Assembly (NCBI GenBank): GCA_019057975.1
Contig: JAHLWJ010000299.1
Location: forward strand, 1-5,754
Origin: Promethearchaeota archaeon
Lineage (GTDB): Archaea > Asgardarchaeota > Lokiarchaeia > Sigynarchaeales > SOKP01
Length of the DNA stretch: 5,754 bases
Direction: 5' to 3'
Shown: in pieces, positions 1-5,312 of the stretch
How positions within the stretch are numbered: the stretch's first letter is position 1
Layout: each line of letters begins with the position of its first letter
Made by a program: the position numbers and the translations under genes
Notes under the pieces: generated by a model
The model's database searches: none
What the model was told of the DNA's origin: nothing
What the model saw: only the letters and a program-made list of their open reading frames with translations

Positions 1-471
1 TTATGCCTTAGTGCGATGATCGGGTTTATAACTACTCCAGCAGGAATTATGTTTCCAGCAGTAGGGAGACCCTCAATTGGGACAAAAATATCAGCAGCAG
101 GAGCTATAATTTTAGCAATTACTATTTATCCTTTATCTTTGAAATGGAGGATAACTGGTACAGCTGTGTCAATTCTTTTAAGCACCTTGATTACCCTGCC
201 AGTTTATTGTTATATGGCTATAAAGATTGTTAAATGCTCTGGGTGGGAATTTATTAAACCAGTCTTTATTGCATTAATAAATACAGGATTAATGGTAATC
301 GGAATTATTGTAATAAAGAATTATCTTTTTGTGAAAATTGGATTTGTGCAATTCTTTTCTTTTGTAGTTAGTGGGGCAGCAATTTATTTTGTGGTAGCTT
401 ATTTCTTTGACAGGTATTTTAACTATGGTATCTATAAATTGATTAAAGATATAGTGATGGCTTTGAAGTAG
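1..471 (+). CDS. Polysaccharide flippase (Wzx/PST-type, MATE-like), 3' part
   Basis: The frame is open from base 1, so only the last 156 codons are present; the true start lies upstream and the internal ATG at 16 should not be taken as the start. The protein is almost entirely hydrophobic, with about four membrane segments and short basic loops. It contains a GRPSIGTKISAAG stretch followed by a hydrophobic segment and a G-T-A-V-S-I-L-L-S helix, the layout of the C-terminal half of lipid-linked oligosaccharide flippases (established family knowledge). Such proteins move undecaprenyl-linked repeat units across the cytoplasmic membrane before Wzy polymerises them. The tail, NYGIYKLIK plus a short basic end, recurs in a relic at 1373-1423. 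The gene ends 24 bp before the methyltransferase, so the two are probably co-transcribed. The exact subfamily cannot be settled from this fragment. Confidence 0.8.
   Translation, partial: LCLSAMIGFITTPAGIMFPAVGRPSIGTKISAAGAIILAITIYPLSLKWRITGTAVSILLSTLITLPVYCYMAIKIVKCSGWEFIKPVFIALINTGLMVIGIIVIKNYLFVKIGFVQFFSFVVSGAAIYFVVAYFFDRYFNYGIYKLIKDIVMALK
397..447 (+). repeat. Flippase C-terminal tail, copy 1 (diverged repeat)
   Basis: This encodes AYFFDRYFNYGIYKLIK at the end of the intact-looking flippase. It matches the relic at 1373-1423, with 13 of 17 identical residues in the same order but many synonymous changes. The two are therefore homologous copies from different alleles, not a recent duplication. 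Confidence 0.7.
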
Positions 472-480
472 TTATAAAAT

Positions 481-488
481 AAAGGAGG
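481..488 (+). promoter_or_regulatory. Strong Shine-Dalgarno site of the methyltransferase gene
   Basis: AAAGGAGG lies 7 bases before the ATG at 496. It is the only near-consensus ribosome binding site in the window and fixes the methyltransferase start. Confidence 0.85.
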
Positions 489-495
489 ACGAAAA

Positions 496-1191
496 ATGAA
501 ATTGACTAACTTAGTTCCAGAGATTTTTAAACCACTATTAAAACCAATATATTGTAAGTTACATTATTTATATAGAAAAATAAATTATAAACCTCGAAGC
601 CGTAGTGAACTTTATCGGTATTGGAGGGAACCTTGGGAATATGATAAAAATAATCTTCCAGAAAATTATTTAAAACCAAAAGAACGTAGTATATTTTTAT
701 TAAAAATAATGAAACCATATGTCAGTATTGATGAAAAAATTCTTGAGATTGGATGTAATGTAGGTAGGAATTTAAACTTTTTATTTAATGCTGGTTTTAA
801 GAATTTAGAAGGCATAGAGATTAGTAAGAAAGCAGTAAATATGCTTAGAGAATCTTTTCCCGAGATGGCAAAATATACCAAGATTTATAATGCGCCTGTT
901 GAAGAGATAATAAAAAATTTTAATGATTATGAATTTGATATTGTGTTTACTATGGCTGTACTAGAACATATTCATAAAGATAGTGAATGGATATTTCCTG
1001 AAATTGTGAGAATTACAGGAAAGTATTTAATAACTATTGAAGACGAATACGGATATAGTTGGCGACATTTTCCACGTAATTATAAAAAAATTTTTGAATC
1101 TCTTGGAATAAAGCAAATTCAAGAATTCTGTTGTAGTGGGGTTAATGGCTTGGGAAGTTATTTTTTCGCAAGAATTTTTACAAAAATATAA
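496..1191 (+). CDS. Class I SAM-dependent methyltransferase
   Basis: This 231-residue protein has the Rossmann-like methyltransferase core. Motif I is ILEIGCNVG at residues 82-90 (the glycine-rich SAM loop). The acidic residue closing strand beta-2 is E108 in GIEIS, and the beta-4 region with the following helix is DIVFTMAVLEHI at 148-159, a pattern typical of the Methyltransf_11/Methyltransf_23 families. About 75 residues precede the core, basic and aromatic-rich, with no membrane segment or signal peptide, so it should be cytoplasmic. The start is fixed by the strong AAAGGAGG site. Directly downstream of a flippase, the likely role is methylating a sugar or a sugar precursor of the repeat unit; that substrate is inferred from context only. 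The C-terminus (YFFARIFTKI) looks complete, and the stop lies just ahead of a relic of another flippase. Confidence 0.85.
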   Translation: MKLTNLVPEIFKPLLKPIYCKLHYLYRKINYKPRSRSELYRYWREPWEYDKNNLPENYLKPKERSIFLLKIMKPYVSIDEKILEIGCNVGRNLNFLFNAGFKNLEGIEISKKAVNMLRESFPEMAKYTKIYNAPVEEIIKNFNDYEFDIVFTMAVLEHIHKDSEWIFPEIVRITGKYLITIEDEYGYSWRHFPRNYKKIFESLGIKQIQEFCCSGVNGLGSYFFARIFTKI

Positions 1192-1192
1192 T

Positions 1193-1468
1193 TATACTAT
1201 AAGTAAAGTAACTGTAATACAACAAGGATTATTAGGAGCAATTTGTATTGTTTTAGTAGGTCAGTTTATAATAATTGTTAATTTAACTTTATGGCAAGTG
1301 CAGGCAAAGACATTGCCTTATTATATCTATAAGATACTAATGATAATTGGAATATTAATCTATTTTCTAATTGCTTATTTTTATGATGAATTTTGTAATT
1401 ATGGAATATATAAGTTGATTAAGAACAGAATAAAACTGCTCTTTTCCCCAAAAACTAATTCAAGTTGA
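1193..1468 (+). pseudogene. Relic of a second flippase gene: C-terminal tail only
   Basis: The reading frame downstream of the methyltransferase encodes hydrophobic segments (GLLGAICIVLVGQFIIIV, then a second one ending IYFLIAYFYD) and finishes with AYFYDEFCNYGIYKLIK. That end matches the tail of the flippase at 1-471 (AYFFDRYFNYGIYKLIK) at 13 of 17 positions. The piece corresponds to roughly the last two to four membrane helices of a flippase. It appears to lack the stretch between the G-x-x-G-A helix and the final helices, about 35 residues. The frame runs back to an ATG at 1136 inside the methyltransferase gene, but that is incidental: there is no ribosome binding site and the overlap is with conserved methyltransferase sequence. 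I interpret it as the remnant of a diverged flippase gene left after recombination or gene replacement. A small expressed membrane protein cannot be excluded but seems unlikely. Confidence 0.65.
1373..1423 (+). repeat. Flippase C-terminal tail, copy 2 (diverged repeat)
   Basis: This encodes AYFYDEFCNYGIYKLIK within the flippase relic and is the partner of 397-447. The two copies flank the methyltransferase gene and could support recombination only weakly, given their divergence. Confidence 0.7.
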
Positions 1469-1475
1469 AAGATAG

Positions 1476-1857
1476 GAAATGGGCCATATCATCGATCTGG
1501 TCGTCCAATATGGGCGTTATGTAACTCCTCGAATAACTGCTATGCTCCTCCGGCGCGAGGGATGTACGGTTAATCACAAAAGAGTAGAAAGAAAGGATAT
1601 GGCGGGAGCAGGGGCTGAAAGTGGAAGGGAAGCAGAAGAGGAGGCTTAGGTTGTGGTCAAATGATGGTTCATGTATTCGCTTACGGCCGGAATATGCAAA
1701 TCATGTGTGGAGTTACGATACTGTAGAGGACAAGACTTACAACGGCAGGAAATTCCGGATACTAAACATAATGGACGAGTATACTAATTTTATCAAAGAA
1801 CATAACCTCAATCACTCAGGAGTTGAGATGTTAAATATTAAATTATCAAAACCCTAA
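1476..1857 (+). pseudogene. Degenerate IS3-family transposase (orfB-type) fragment
   Basis: Two frames together give an IS3-family OrfB segment. The first (from about 1476) reads MGHIIDLVVQYGRYVTPRI, then RREGCTVNHKRVER. After a frameshift near 1590 the second continues with a tryptophan-starting WREQGLKVEGKQKRRLRLW, then NDGSCIRLRPEYANHVWSYD and GRKFRILNIMDEYT. This matches the helper region and start of the DDE integrase core of the IS407/IS2-like group (family knowledge); the D of WSYD would be the first catalytic aspartate. Similarity stops at EYT near 1788. The rest of the DDE core is gone, and the following NFIKEHNLNHSGVEMLNIK to the stop at 1855 may be the transposase C-terminus joined by an internal deletion (inference). 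The 5' half, orfA and terminal repeats are not seen. The segment is visibly more GC-rich than its neighbours, consistent with foreign origin. It cannot encode an active transposase. Confidence 0.8.
1587..1594 (+). repeat. GAAA tandem duplication that frameshifts the transposase
   Basis: The sequence reads GTAGAAAGAAAGGATATGG. Removing one GAAA restores GTA GAA AGG ATA TGG, i.e. V-E-R-I-W, the usual residues of this family, and joins the two frames perfectly. A 4-bp duplication is therefore the simplest cause of the frameshift. Confidence 0.75.
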
Positions 1858-1864
1858 ATACAGT

Positions 1865-1905
1865 ACCTATAGAGTAGGGGTAAATATACCTAATAGGTAT
1901 TTTTT
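1865..1905 (+). terminator. Rho-independent terminator after the IS relic
   Basis: ACCTAT (1865-1870) pairs with ATAGGT (1893-1898), and inside it TAGGGGTA (1875-1882) pairs with TACCTA (1887-1892) with one bulged G and an AATA loop. An unpaired AGAG makes an asymmetric bulge. The stem is followed by a run of six T (1900-1905). The T-run lies on the + strand side, so it would stop transcription from the flippase/methyltransferase unit before it runs into the convergent gene at 1972-2958. On the minus strand the hairpin has no T-run. Confidence 0.6.
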
Positions 1906-1971
1906 AAAAAGTTATTTTTTAGAGTTTCTTAAAATCAAAAAGACTTTTTATAAAACCGTTAAATTAGAAAA

Positions 1972-2958
1972 TTATAATGAAATTTTGTATTTTTTTGATT
2001 TTATATATTTAAGTAATTCATCATATTCTGAATGGAATTTTCCTAAGTTAATTATTTTTAAGTTTTTAATTTTATTATAAAAATGTAAAACTGCTGTACT
2101 ATTAAAGTGATAAACAGTGATTACATTGTTTCTTTCAATTAGTTCAAGTAAAAAATACTCTACTGGGATAGCGTTAATAAGTAGATTAACATTAGTATGG
2201 TGGTAAATTGGTTTTATATTTTTAATATGAGGATGTGGTTTAAAATAATTAATTGTTGCATTACCTGGATTGCCTTTTAATATTTTTTTGGCAGTATTTA
2301 AATCAGTATCCCAATCACCTATTAATATTTTAACACTTTTATTTTCTGGAAGATTTAATTTAAGAGGATTAAAATTAAATAACTTATATATATGAGTTTT
2401 TATATCTCTCAAGTGATCTATGTATTTTTTATTGAACTGGTATAGTTTTTTTAGATACATTTTTTTATTTACTTTATTTTCTAATAGCTGAGGATAATAT
2501 AAATAAACACCTTTGTGAAATATACTAAGTCCTATATATTTGGATGAGCGTATACCTAAAATGTCAAGACAAATCCTTATATATTTTTTTATTAAATTCA
2601 AGCTTTTTTGGTGTGAATAATTACCAATACCTTCTTCATAAAGCCATGTACTGGATTTTAATAAAGTTAGTAAATTTATCCTATGTCTCCAATAATCTAA
2701 AAAGATTTTATTATATACATTAAAATCAACTTTTAATTTTGGTAACTCCTTATAATTAGTACAGTAATATATTTTATCCCAGTACCCATTATTAGTTTGC
2801 AATCTCTTATAGAATTTAAAACTATCATTAAAAATTCCATAGATTAATATATCTGAGGGTTCTTTGTAAGTATTTATTAATAAATTTAAGCAATTAATAT
2901 ATTGATATGGTTTTGTGCAAATATATAAATTTTTAGTATTTCTATTATTTTCTAACAT
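1972..2958 (-). CDS. Sialyltransferase-like glycosyltransferase (GT52/GT38-type GT-B fold)
   Basis: This 328-residue soluble protein carries, in the right order and spacing, the three motifs shared by bacterial GT-B sialyltransferases and polysialyltransferases: an acidic-acidic-Gly motif (LYEEGIG, E108-E109-G110), an H-P motif (FKPHPH, H242-P243) and a S-S/T motif (HFNSTA, S287-T288). It also has P265-V-E267 ahead of the last motif. In these families the acidic residue acts as general base and the HP histidine as acid or CMP-binding residue (established knowledge). The N-terminus (NLYICTKPYQYINCLNLL) looks like the first Rossmann strand and helix. No signal peptide or membrane segment is visible. 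It probably transfers sialic acid or another sugar to the repeat unit; GT52 also includes non-sialyl transferases, so donor and acceptor remain open. It is inverted relative to its neighbours and has only a poor ribosome binding site (AATAAGTAA before the ATG). No sialic acid synthesis genes lie in the window. Confidence 0.7.
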   Translation of the reverse strand: MLENNRNTKNLYICTKPYQYINCLNLLINTYKEPSDILIYGIFNDSFKFYKRLQTNNGYWDKIYYCTNYKELPKLKVDFNVYNKIFLDYWRHRINLLTLLKSSTWLYEEGIGNYSHQKSLNLIKKYIRICLDILGIRSSKYIGLSIFHKGVYLYYPQLLENKVNKKMYLKKLYQFNKKYIDHLRDIKTHIYKLFNFNPLKLNLPENKSVKILIGDWDTDLNTAKKILKGNPGNATINYFKPHPHIKNIKPIYHHTNVNLLINAIPVEYFLLELIERNNVITVYHFNSTAVLHFYNKIKNLKIINLGKFHSEYDELLKYIKSKKYKISL

Positions 2959-3071
2959 TTACTTATTATGTTTTTATGATTTTATATATAATATAGCCAA
3001 CTTTAGTTGTTATTGTAATTTTAAAATTTTATTTTATTTTTGTATAGTCGTTGAATATAAGAAGAAATATG
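2959..3071. promoter_or_regulatory. Divergent intergenic region, now cut off on one side by an IS
   Basis: This very AT-rich stretch separates the minus-strand transferase from the left end of the IS relic. Without the IS it would directly join the polymerase start, so it was probably the shared divergent promoter region. TATAGT at 3043-3048 is a possible -10 box towards the right, and AAGAAG at 3060-3065 could have been the original ribosome binding site, 6 bases before the left ATG at 3069. A perfect 5-bp inverted repeat, CAACT-TT-AGTTG, lies at 2998-3009. No convincing -35 box is visible on either strand. These assignments are tentative. Confidence 0.35.
3069..3071. repeat. Target-site duplication, left copy (ATG)
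   Basis: ATG abuts the left TGG end of the IS and repeats at 3867-3869 beyond the right end. Three bases is the usual duplication size for IS3-family insertions, but three bases can also match by chance; the case rests on both IS ends being placed from the inverted repeats alone. Confidence 0.55.
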
Positions 3072-3084
3072 TGGTATAAACCTC
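3072..3084 (+). repeat. Left terminal inverted repeat of the IS relic
   Basis: TGGTATAAACCTC matches the right end (minus strand TGAACTAAACCTC) at 10 of 13 positions, including an 8-base block TAAACCTC. Similarity continues weakly inward (GTTGGACACA versus GTTTAAAAACA). Confidence 0.65.
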
Positions 3085-3110
3085 ATAAGTTGGACACAGA
3101 ATTAATTAAT

Positions 3111-3359
3111 TCAGAACCAACTGATGAGATTTCTTTTTTTAATATTAAATTTATATTCAAATTCTTCAGAACTTTGGTAGCCAATGAAGAATACAATCTT
3201 TTTTTGTTATAAATTTCTTCAATAAAGTATGGAATTCTTTCCATTAGGTAATCAAATGTTTTATATTCATCCATATAAACCTTTTCAACCTTTAGTATTC
3301 TAAAAAATTATTCTATTTTAAAATTATTAAACGGGGATGCCTTATCTGATATTGATACA
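3111..3359 (-). pseudogene. IS3-family orfB remnant (C-terminal DDE end)
   Basis: Reading from 3359 downwards, the frame gives VSISDKASPFNNFKIE, a stop at 3310-3308 where the family has a basic residue, then FFRILKVEKVYMDEYKTF and ERIPYFIEEIYNKKRLYSSL. This is the conserved end of IS3-family OrfB, including the glutamate of the DDE triad in FKIE (family knowledge). After YSSL one base is missing near 3181. With it restored the frame reads LGYQSSEEFEYKF, the classic LGY-x-x-P/S-x-x-F ending, and stops at 3113-3111, 39 bp from the IS end. The ATG-led 63-residue frame at 3083-3274 is only a by-product of this decay. Just upstream (about 3360-3385) KKIQTDNN resembles the second-aspartate motif, suggesting the deletion joined that region straight to the end of the core. 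Confidence 0.75.
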
Positions 3360-3524
3360 TTATTATCTGTTTGTATCTTTTTTAGGATTGTAGTAATAAA
3401 AAGATATAGAGATTTCCATTAGCTTTTAACCCCATTTTGATCTTTCCCACGTAGTGGAGGTAACTATGGGCAAACTGTTTTTTTTGGATAGAATCTAGCC
3501 CTTTTGCCTTTTTTAGAATCTTAT

Positions 3525-3765
3525 TTTCAAGTGAAAGCTCTTTTGTAGTCTTTCAAGTTCTATTATCTTAAATTTTAGTGTTGCAATATCCTATGAATTT
3601 ATATTTTCAAAGAACTTACCTTAGAGGTATTCTTTTTTTCATTTTTTAATTATACCTAGTGATATATCGTATTTTCTTGAAATTTTTACTTGAGAGGCTG
3701 AACCTGATACAAATGATTTTGTTACTTTTTTTAAACTCGTCTGAAAAACTTCTTCCTTTTCTCAT
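3525..3765 (-). pseudogene. IS3-family orfA remnant (helix-turn-helix protein)
   Basis: Starting at an ATG at 3765-3763, the minus strand reads MRKGRSFSDEFKK. It shifts frame in a run of seven A (3726-3732), then reads VTKSFVSGSASQVKISRKY and DISLGIIKK, the helix-turn-helix of IS3-family OrfA. In that frame it meets TGA at 3641-3639 where the family has W (IKKW), TAA at 3623-3621 after KKEYL, and TAG at 3593-3591 before DIATLKFKIIELERL, the start of the leucine-zipper-like helix. Another frameshift follows, and then ILKKAKG, typical of the orfA end. The three stops sit where Trp or Glu codons are expected, so each fits a single base change. Confidence 0.7.
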
Positions 3766-3821
3766 TTTAGATAAGACCTTTTAATTTTCTACTTTTTAGT
3801 CAAATCAACTATTCTAACCTA

Positions 3822-3857
3822 TATAATTTTAGGATACAATGTTTTTAAACGTAGAGG
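3822..3857 (+). promoter_or_regulatory. Possible promoter and ribosome binding site supplied by the IS end
   Basis: A perfect TATAAT stands at 3822-3827, about 40 bases ahead of the polymerase ATG, and AGAGG at 3853-3857 lies 9 bases before that ATG. Both are inside the IS and point outwards. No good -35 box is seen at 16-18 bp spacing, and TATAAT is not rare in such AT-rich DNA, so the promoter part is weak; the ribosome binding site is the only one available for the gene. Confidence 0.35.
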
Positions 3858-3866
3858 TTTAGTTCA
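3854..3866 (-). repeat. Right terminal inverted repeat of the IS relic
   Basis: Read on the minus strand this is TGAACTAAACCTC, partner of 3072-3084. On the + strand it contains AGAGG next to the polymerase start and so may double as a ribosome binding site. Confidence 0.65.
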
Positions 3867-5234
3867 ATGACAAGTGAAATAGGAATTGAAAAGATATCTT
3901 TAATTTCATATTTAAAGTTAATTATCATTGTAGTTGTGGTATTATCATTTATACCTGTGCCTGCGATCACTTTTATGATCCCGATGACGTTGACGATTTT
4001 TGTTCTATTTATTAAAAAAGCAATTCCTATTATTTTTTATAAGTTTATTGTTTTGGTTTCTTTGGTACTATCTATTAATATAGTTTTTAACTTCTTTTTT
4101 AATCAAAATTACTTGTTTCTCAACAGTATAATTAGCCTGATAACCTATAGTTCCGTTTTATTATTTTTTTTACCCTTTAGTTTTAAAGTAGACCGGGATT
4201 TAGTAATTTGGTCTACAAAACTATTAATTTATTTTTCGTTATTCCAATCAATTTTAGGTTTATATCAGTTTTTTATTAAATATAAATGTTTAAATTATGA
4301 TGCAGCGGTGGGTACAATGGCATTTCCAGGAGCGCATGAATTTAATATGAAGATAATTTTACCTTGCTTGTTAGCATTTGCCATTTATCTTAGCGAGAAA
4401 AGAATTAAATACTTATTTTTTAGCATGGTCTTATTCTTAAGTTATATTGTATCCTTTTTTAATGCATCATTTTTAATTCTTGGTTTAACTTTTGCAATTA
4501 TTTTAGTGTTTTTTAGCTATAAAGGAACTATTTTTGAAAAAAAAATTAAAGTAATCAGATTTGTAGCGATTCTATCAGTTATATTCTTGGTGACTTTTAT
4601 CGCTCTTTTTTTTGCTGAGAATATTGAATCTACATATTTATATTCAAGTGTTGGTATTGGGGTAGAGAAGATAGTTGGTTTTGATATTACAGCAGGCGCG
4701 GGTAAAATAGAGGCATATTACAATACTTTTAAACTTTTACCTAGAGAAAAATTACTTTCTCCATTTATTGGTGTGGGGTTAGGAAATTATTCAAGCAGGT
4801 CTGCATTATATCTGGGTGGTGAATATTCTAGGATGGCTGAAAAAATTTTACCTTTATCTAGATCAATATATACTGATAAGTATATAATTTCTCTTTGGAA
4901 CAGAGAATTAATTAAAAATCCCTCTATGGCGGGAACACTAAACCAGCCATTTTCTAGTATCCAGTCTGTCTATGGAGAAACTGGATTATTTGGTATAATT
5001 ATTTTGTTTTCTCTTGTTTTTCTTGTGTTAAAAAGATTGCGGAATGGTATGACAATTTTTAGAGATAATAAAGTGGGTTATATTTACTTTGTTTTTTTTA
5101 TATATACTGTATATATATTTTTAATGTTGTCTATAGATAATTATCTCGAGTTCCCAAGGGTTGCAATGCCTTTATATCTTTATTTAGGTATGTTGTGGGT
5201 TAATATAGATAGGGCAAAAAAGATAATAGTTTGA
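3867..5234 (+). CDS. O-antigen polymerase / ligase-like membrane protein (Wzy/WaaL family)
   Basis: This 455-residue protein has about eleven or twelve hydrophobic segments (roughly residues 14-30, 33-50, 56-75, 83-104, 112-136, 161-176, 181-217 as two, 229-250, 372-388, 404-422, 432-446). One large loop at about 251-371, outside the cytoplasm, separates the last three. This is the layout of Wzy polymerases and O-antigen ligases. The loop holds the family signature GVGLGNYSS (302-310) and ends in YGETGLFG (369-376). The histidine often found about nine residues before the E-x-G is replaced here (F362). The likely role is joining flipped repeat units on the outer face of the membrane. The ATG at 3867 is the right copy of the IS target duplication. 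Upstream of the left copy the ancestral frame meets a TAG soon, so this ATG was probably the original start. Polymerase and ligase cannot be told apart by eye. Confidence 0.8.
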   Translation: MTSEIGIEKISLISYLKLIIIVVVVLSFIPVPAITFMIPMTLTIFVLFIKKAIPIIFYKFIVLVSLVLSINIVFNFFFNQNYLFLNSIISLITYSSVLLFFLPFSFKVDRDLVIWSTKLLIYFSLFQSILGLYQFFIKYKCLNYDAAVGTMAFPGAHEFNMKIILPCLLAFAIYLSEKRIKYLFFSMVLFLSYIVSFFNASFLILGLTFAIILVFFSYKGTIFEKKIKVIRFVAILSVIFLVTFIALFFAENIESTYLYSSVGIGVEKIVGFDITAGAGKIEAYYNTFKLLPREKLLSPFIGVGLGNYSSRSALYLGGEYSRMAEKILPLSRSIYTDKYIISLWNRELIKNPSMAGTLNQPFSSIQSVYGETGLFGIIILFSLVFLVLKRLRNGMTIFRDNKVGYIYFVFFIYTVYIFLMLSIDNYLEFPRVAMPLYLYLGMLWVNIDRAKKIIV

Positions 5235-5253
5235 AATAAGAAATTACACATAA

Positions 5254-5284
5254 AACTCTAATTATACTAAGTCTGATTAGAGTT
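5254..5284. other. Perfect 9-bp inverted repeat after the polymerase gene
   Basis: AACTCTAAT (5254-5262) and ATTAGAGTT (5276-5284) form a perfect 9-bp stem with a 13-base loop, 20 bp after the polymerase stop. There is no T-run on either side, so a rho-independent terminator is doubtful. It may be an mRNA-stabilising hairpin, a weak attenuator or an operator. Confidence 0.45.
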
Positions 5285-5312
5285 AAGTTATATCTATAAA
5301 TTAAATATTGGT

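Larger units (their letters stand above)
3072..3866 (-). mobile_element. Internally deleted, decayed IS3-family insertion sequence
   Basis: The element is about 795 bp, against the usual 1.2-1.5 kb of IS3-family members. Its ends are imperfect inverted repeats starting with TG, as usual for the family: TGGTATAAACCTC at 3072 and, on the minus strand from 3866, TGAACTAAACCTC (10 of 13 identical). The left end continues into AAGTTGGACACA, a sequence common at IS3-family termini. Both sides carry ATG (3069-3071 and 3867-3869), a 3-bp target duplication typical of the family. Inside, on the minus strand, lie a decayed orfA (about 3525-3765) and the C-terminal end of orfB (about 3111-3359). The middle of orfB, with most of the DDE core, is missing. 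Several nonsense and frameshift mutations show it is long dead; it could move only if a related transposase acted on its ends. Confidence 0.75.

Noticed and set aside
527..881. Two minus-strand frames opposite the methyltransferase (527-718 and 666-881)
   Set aside because: They lie antisense to a clearly conserved gene, show no recognisable motifs and have no translation signals.
1136..1192. Start of a 110-codon + strand frame inside the methyltransferase gene
   Set aside because: It overlaps the conserved end of the methyltransferase, has no ribosome binding site, and the recognisable flippase-like part begins only after the methyltransferase stop.
1621..1857. GTG-started 78-codon frame as a real gene
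   Set aside because: It is the second half of a frameshifted transposase; the GTG is an internal valine codon.
1921..1971. Terminator for the minus-strand gene within 1921-1971
   Set aside because: Only the short palindrome AAAAAGTCTTTTT and A/T runs are present, without a GC-containing stem of useful length.
1972..3071. Composite transposon carrying the sialyltransferase-like gene
   Set aside because: The two IS relics belong to different groups, the left one lacks ends, and the right one has its own target duplication.
3083..3274. 63-codon minus-strand frame as a stand-alone small gene
   Set aside because: It is the C-terminal end of an IS3-family transposase; its last third is a frameshifted reading of the normal LGY ending.
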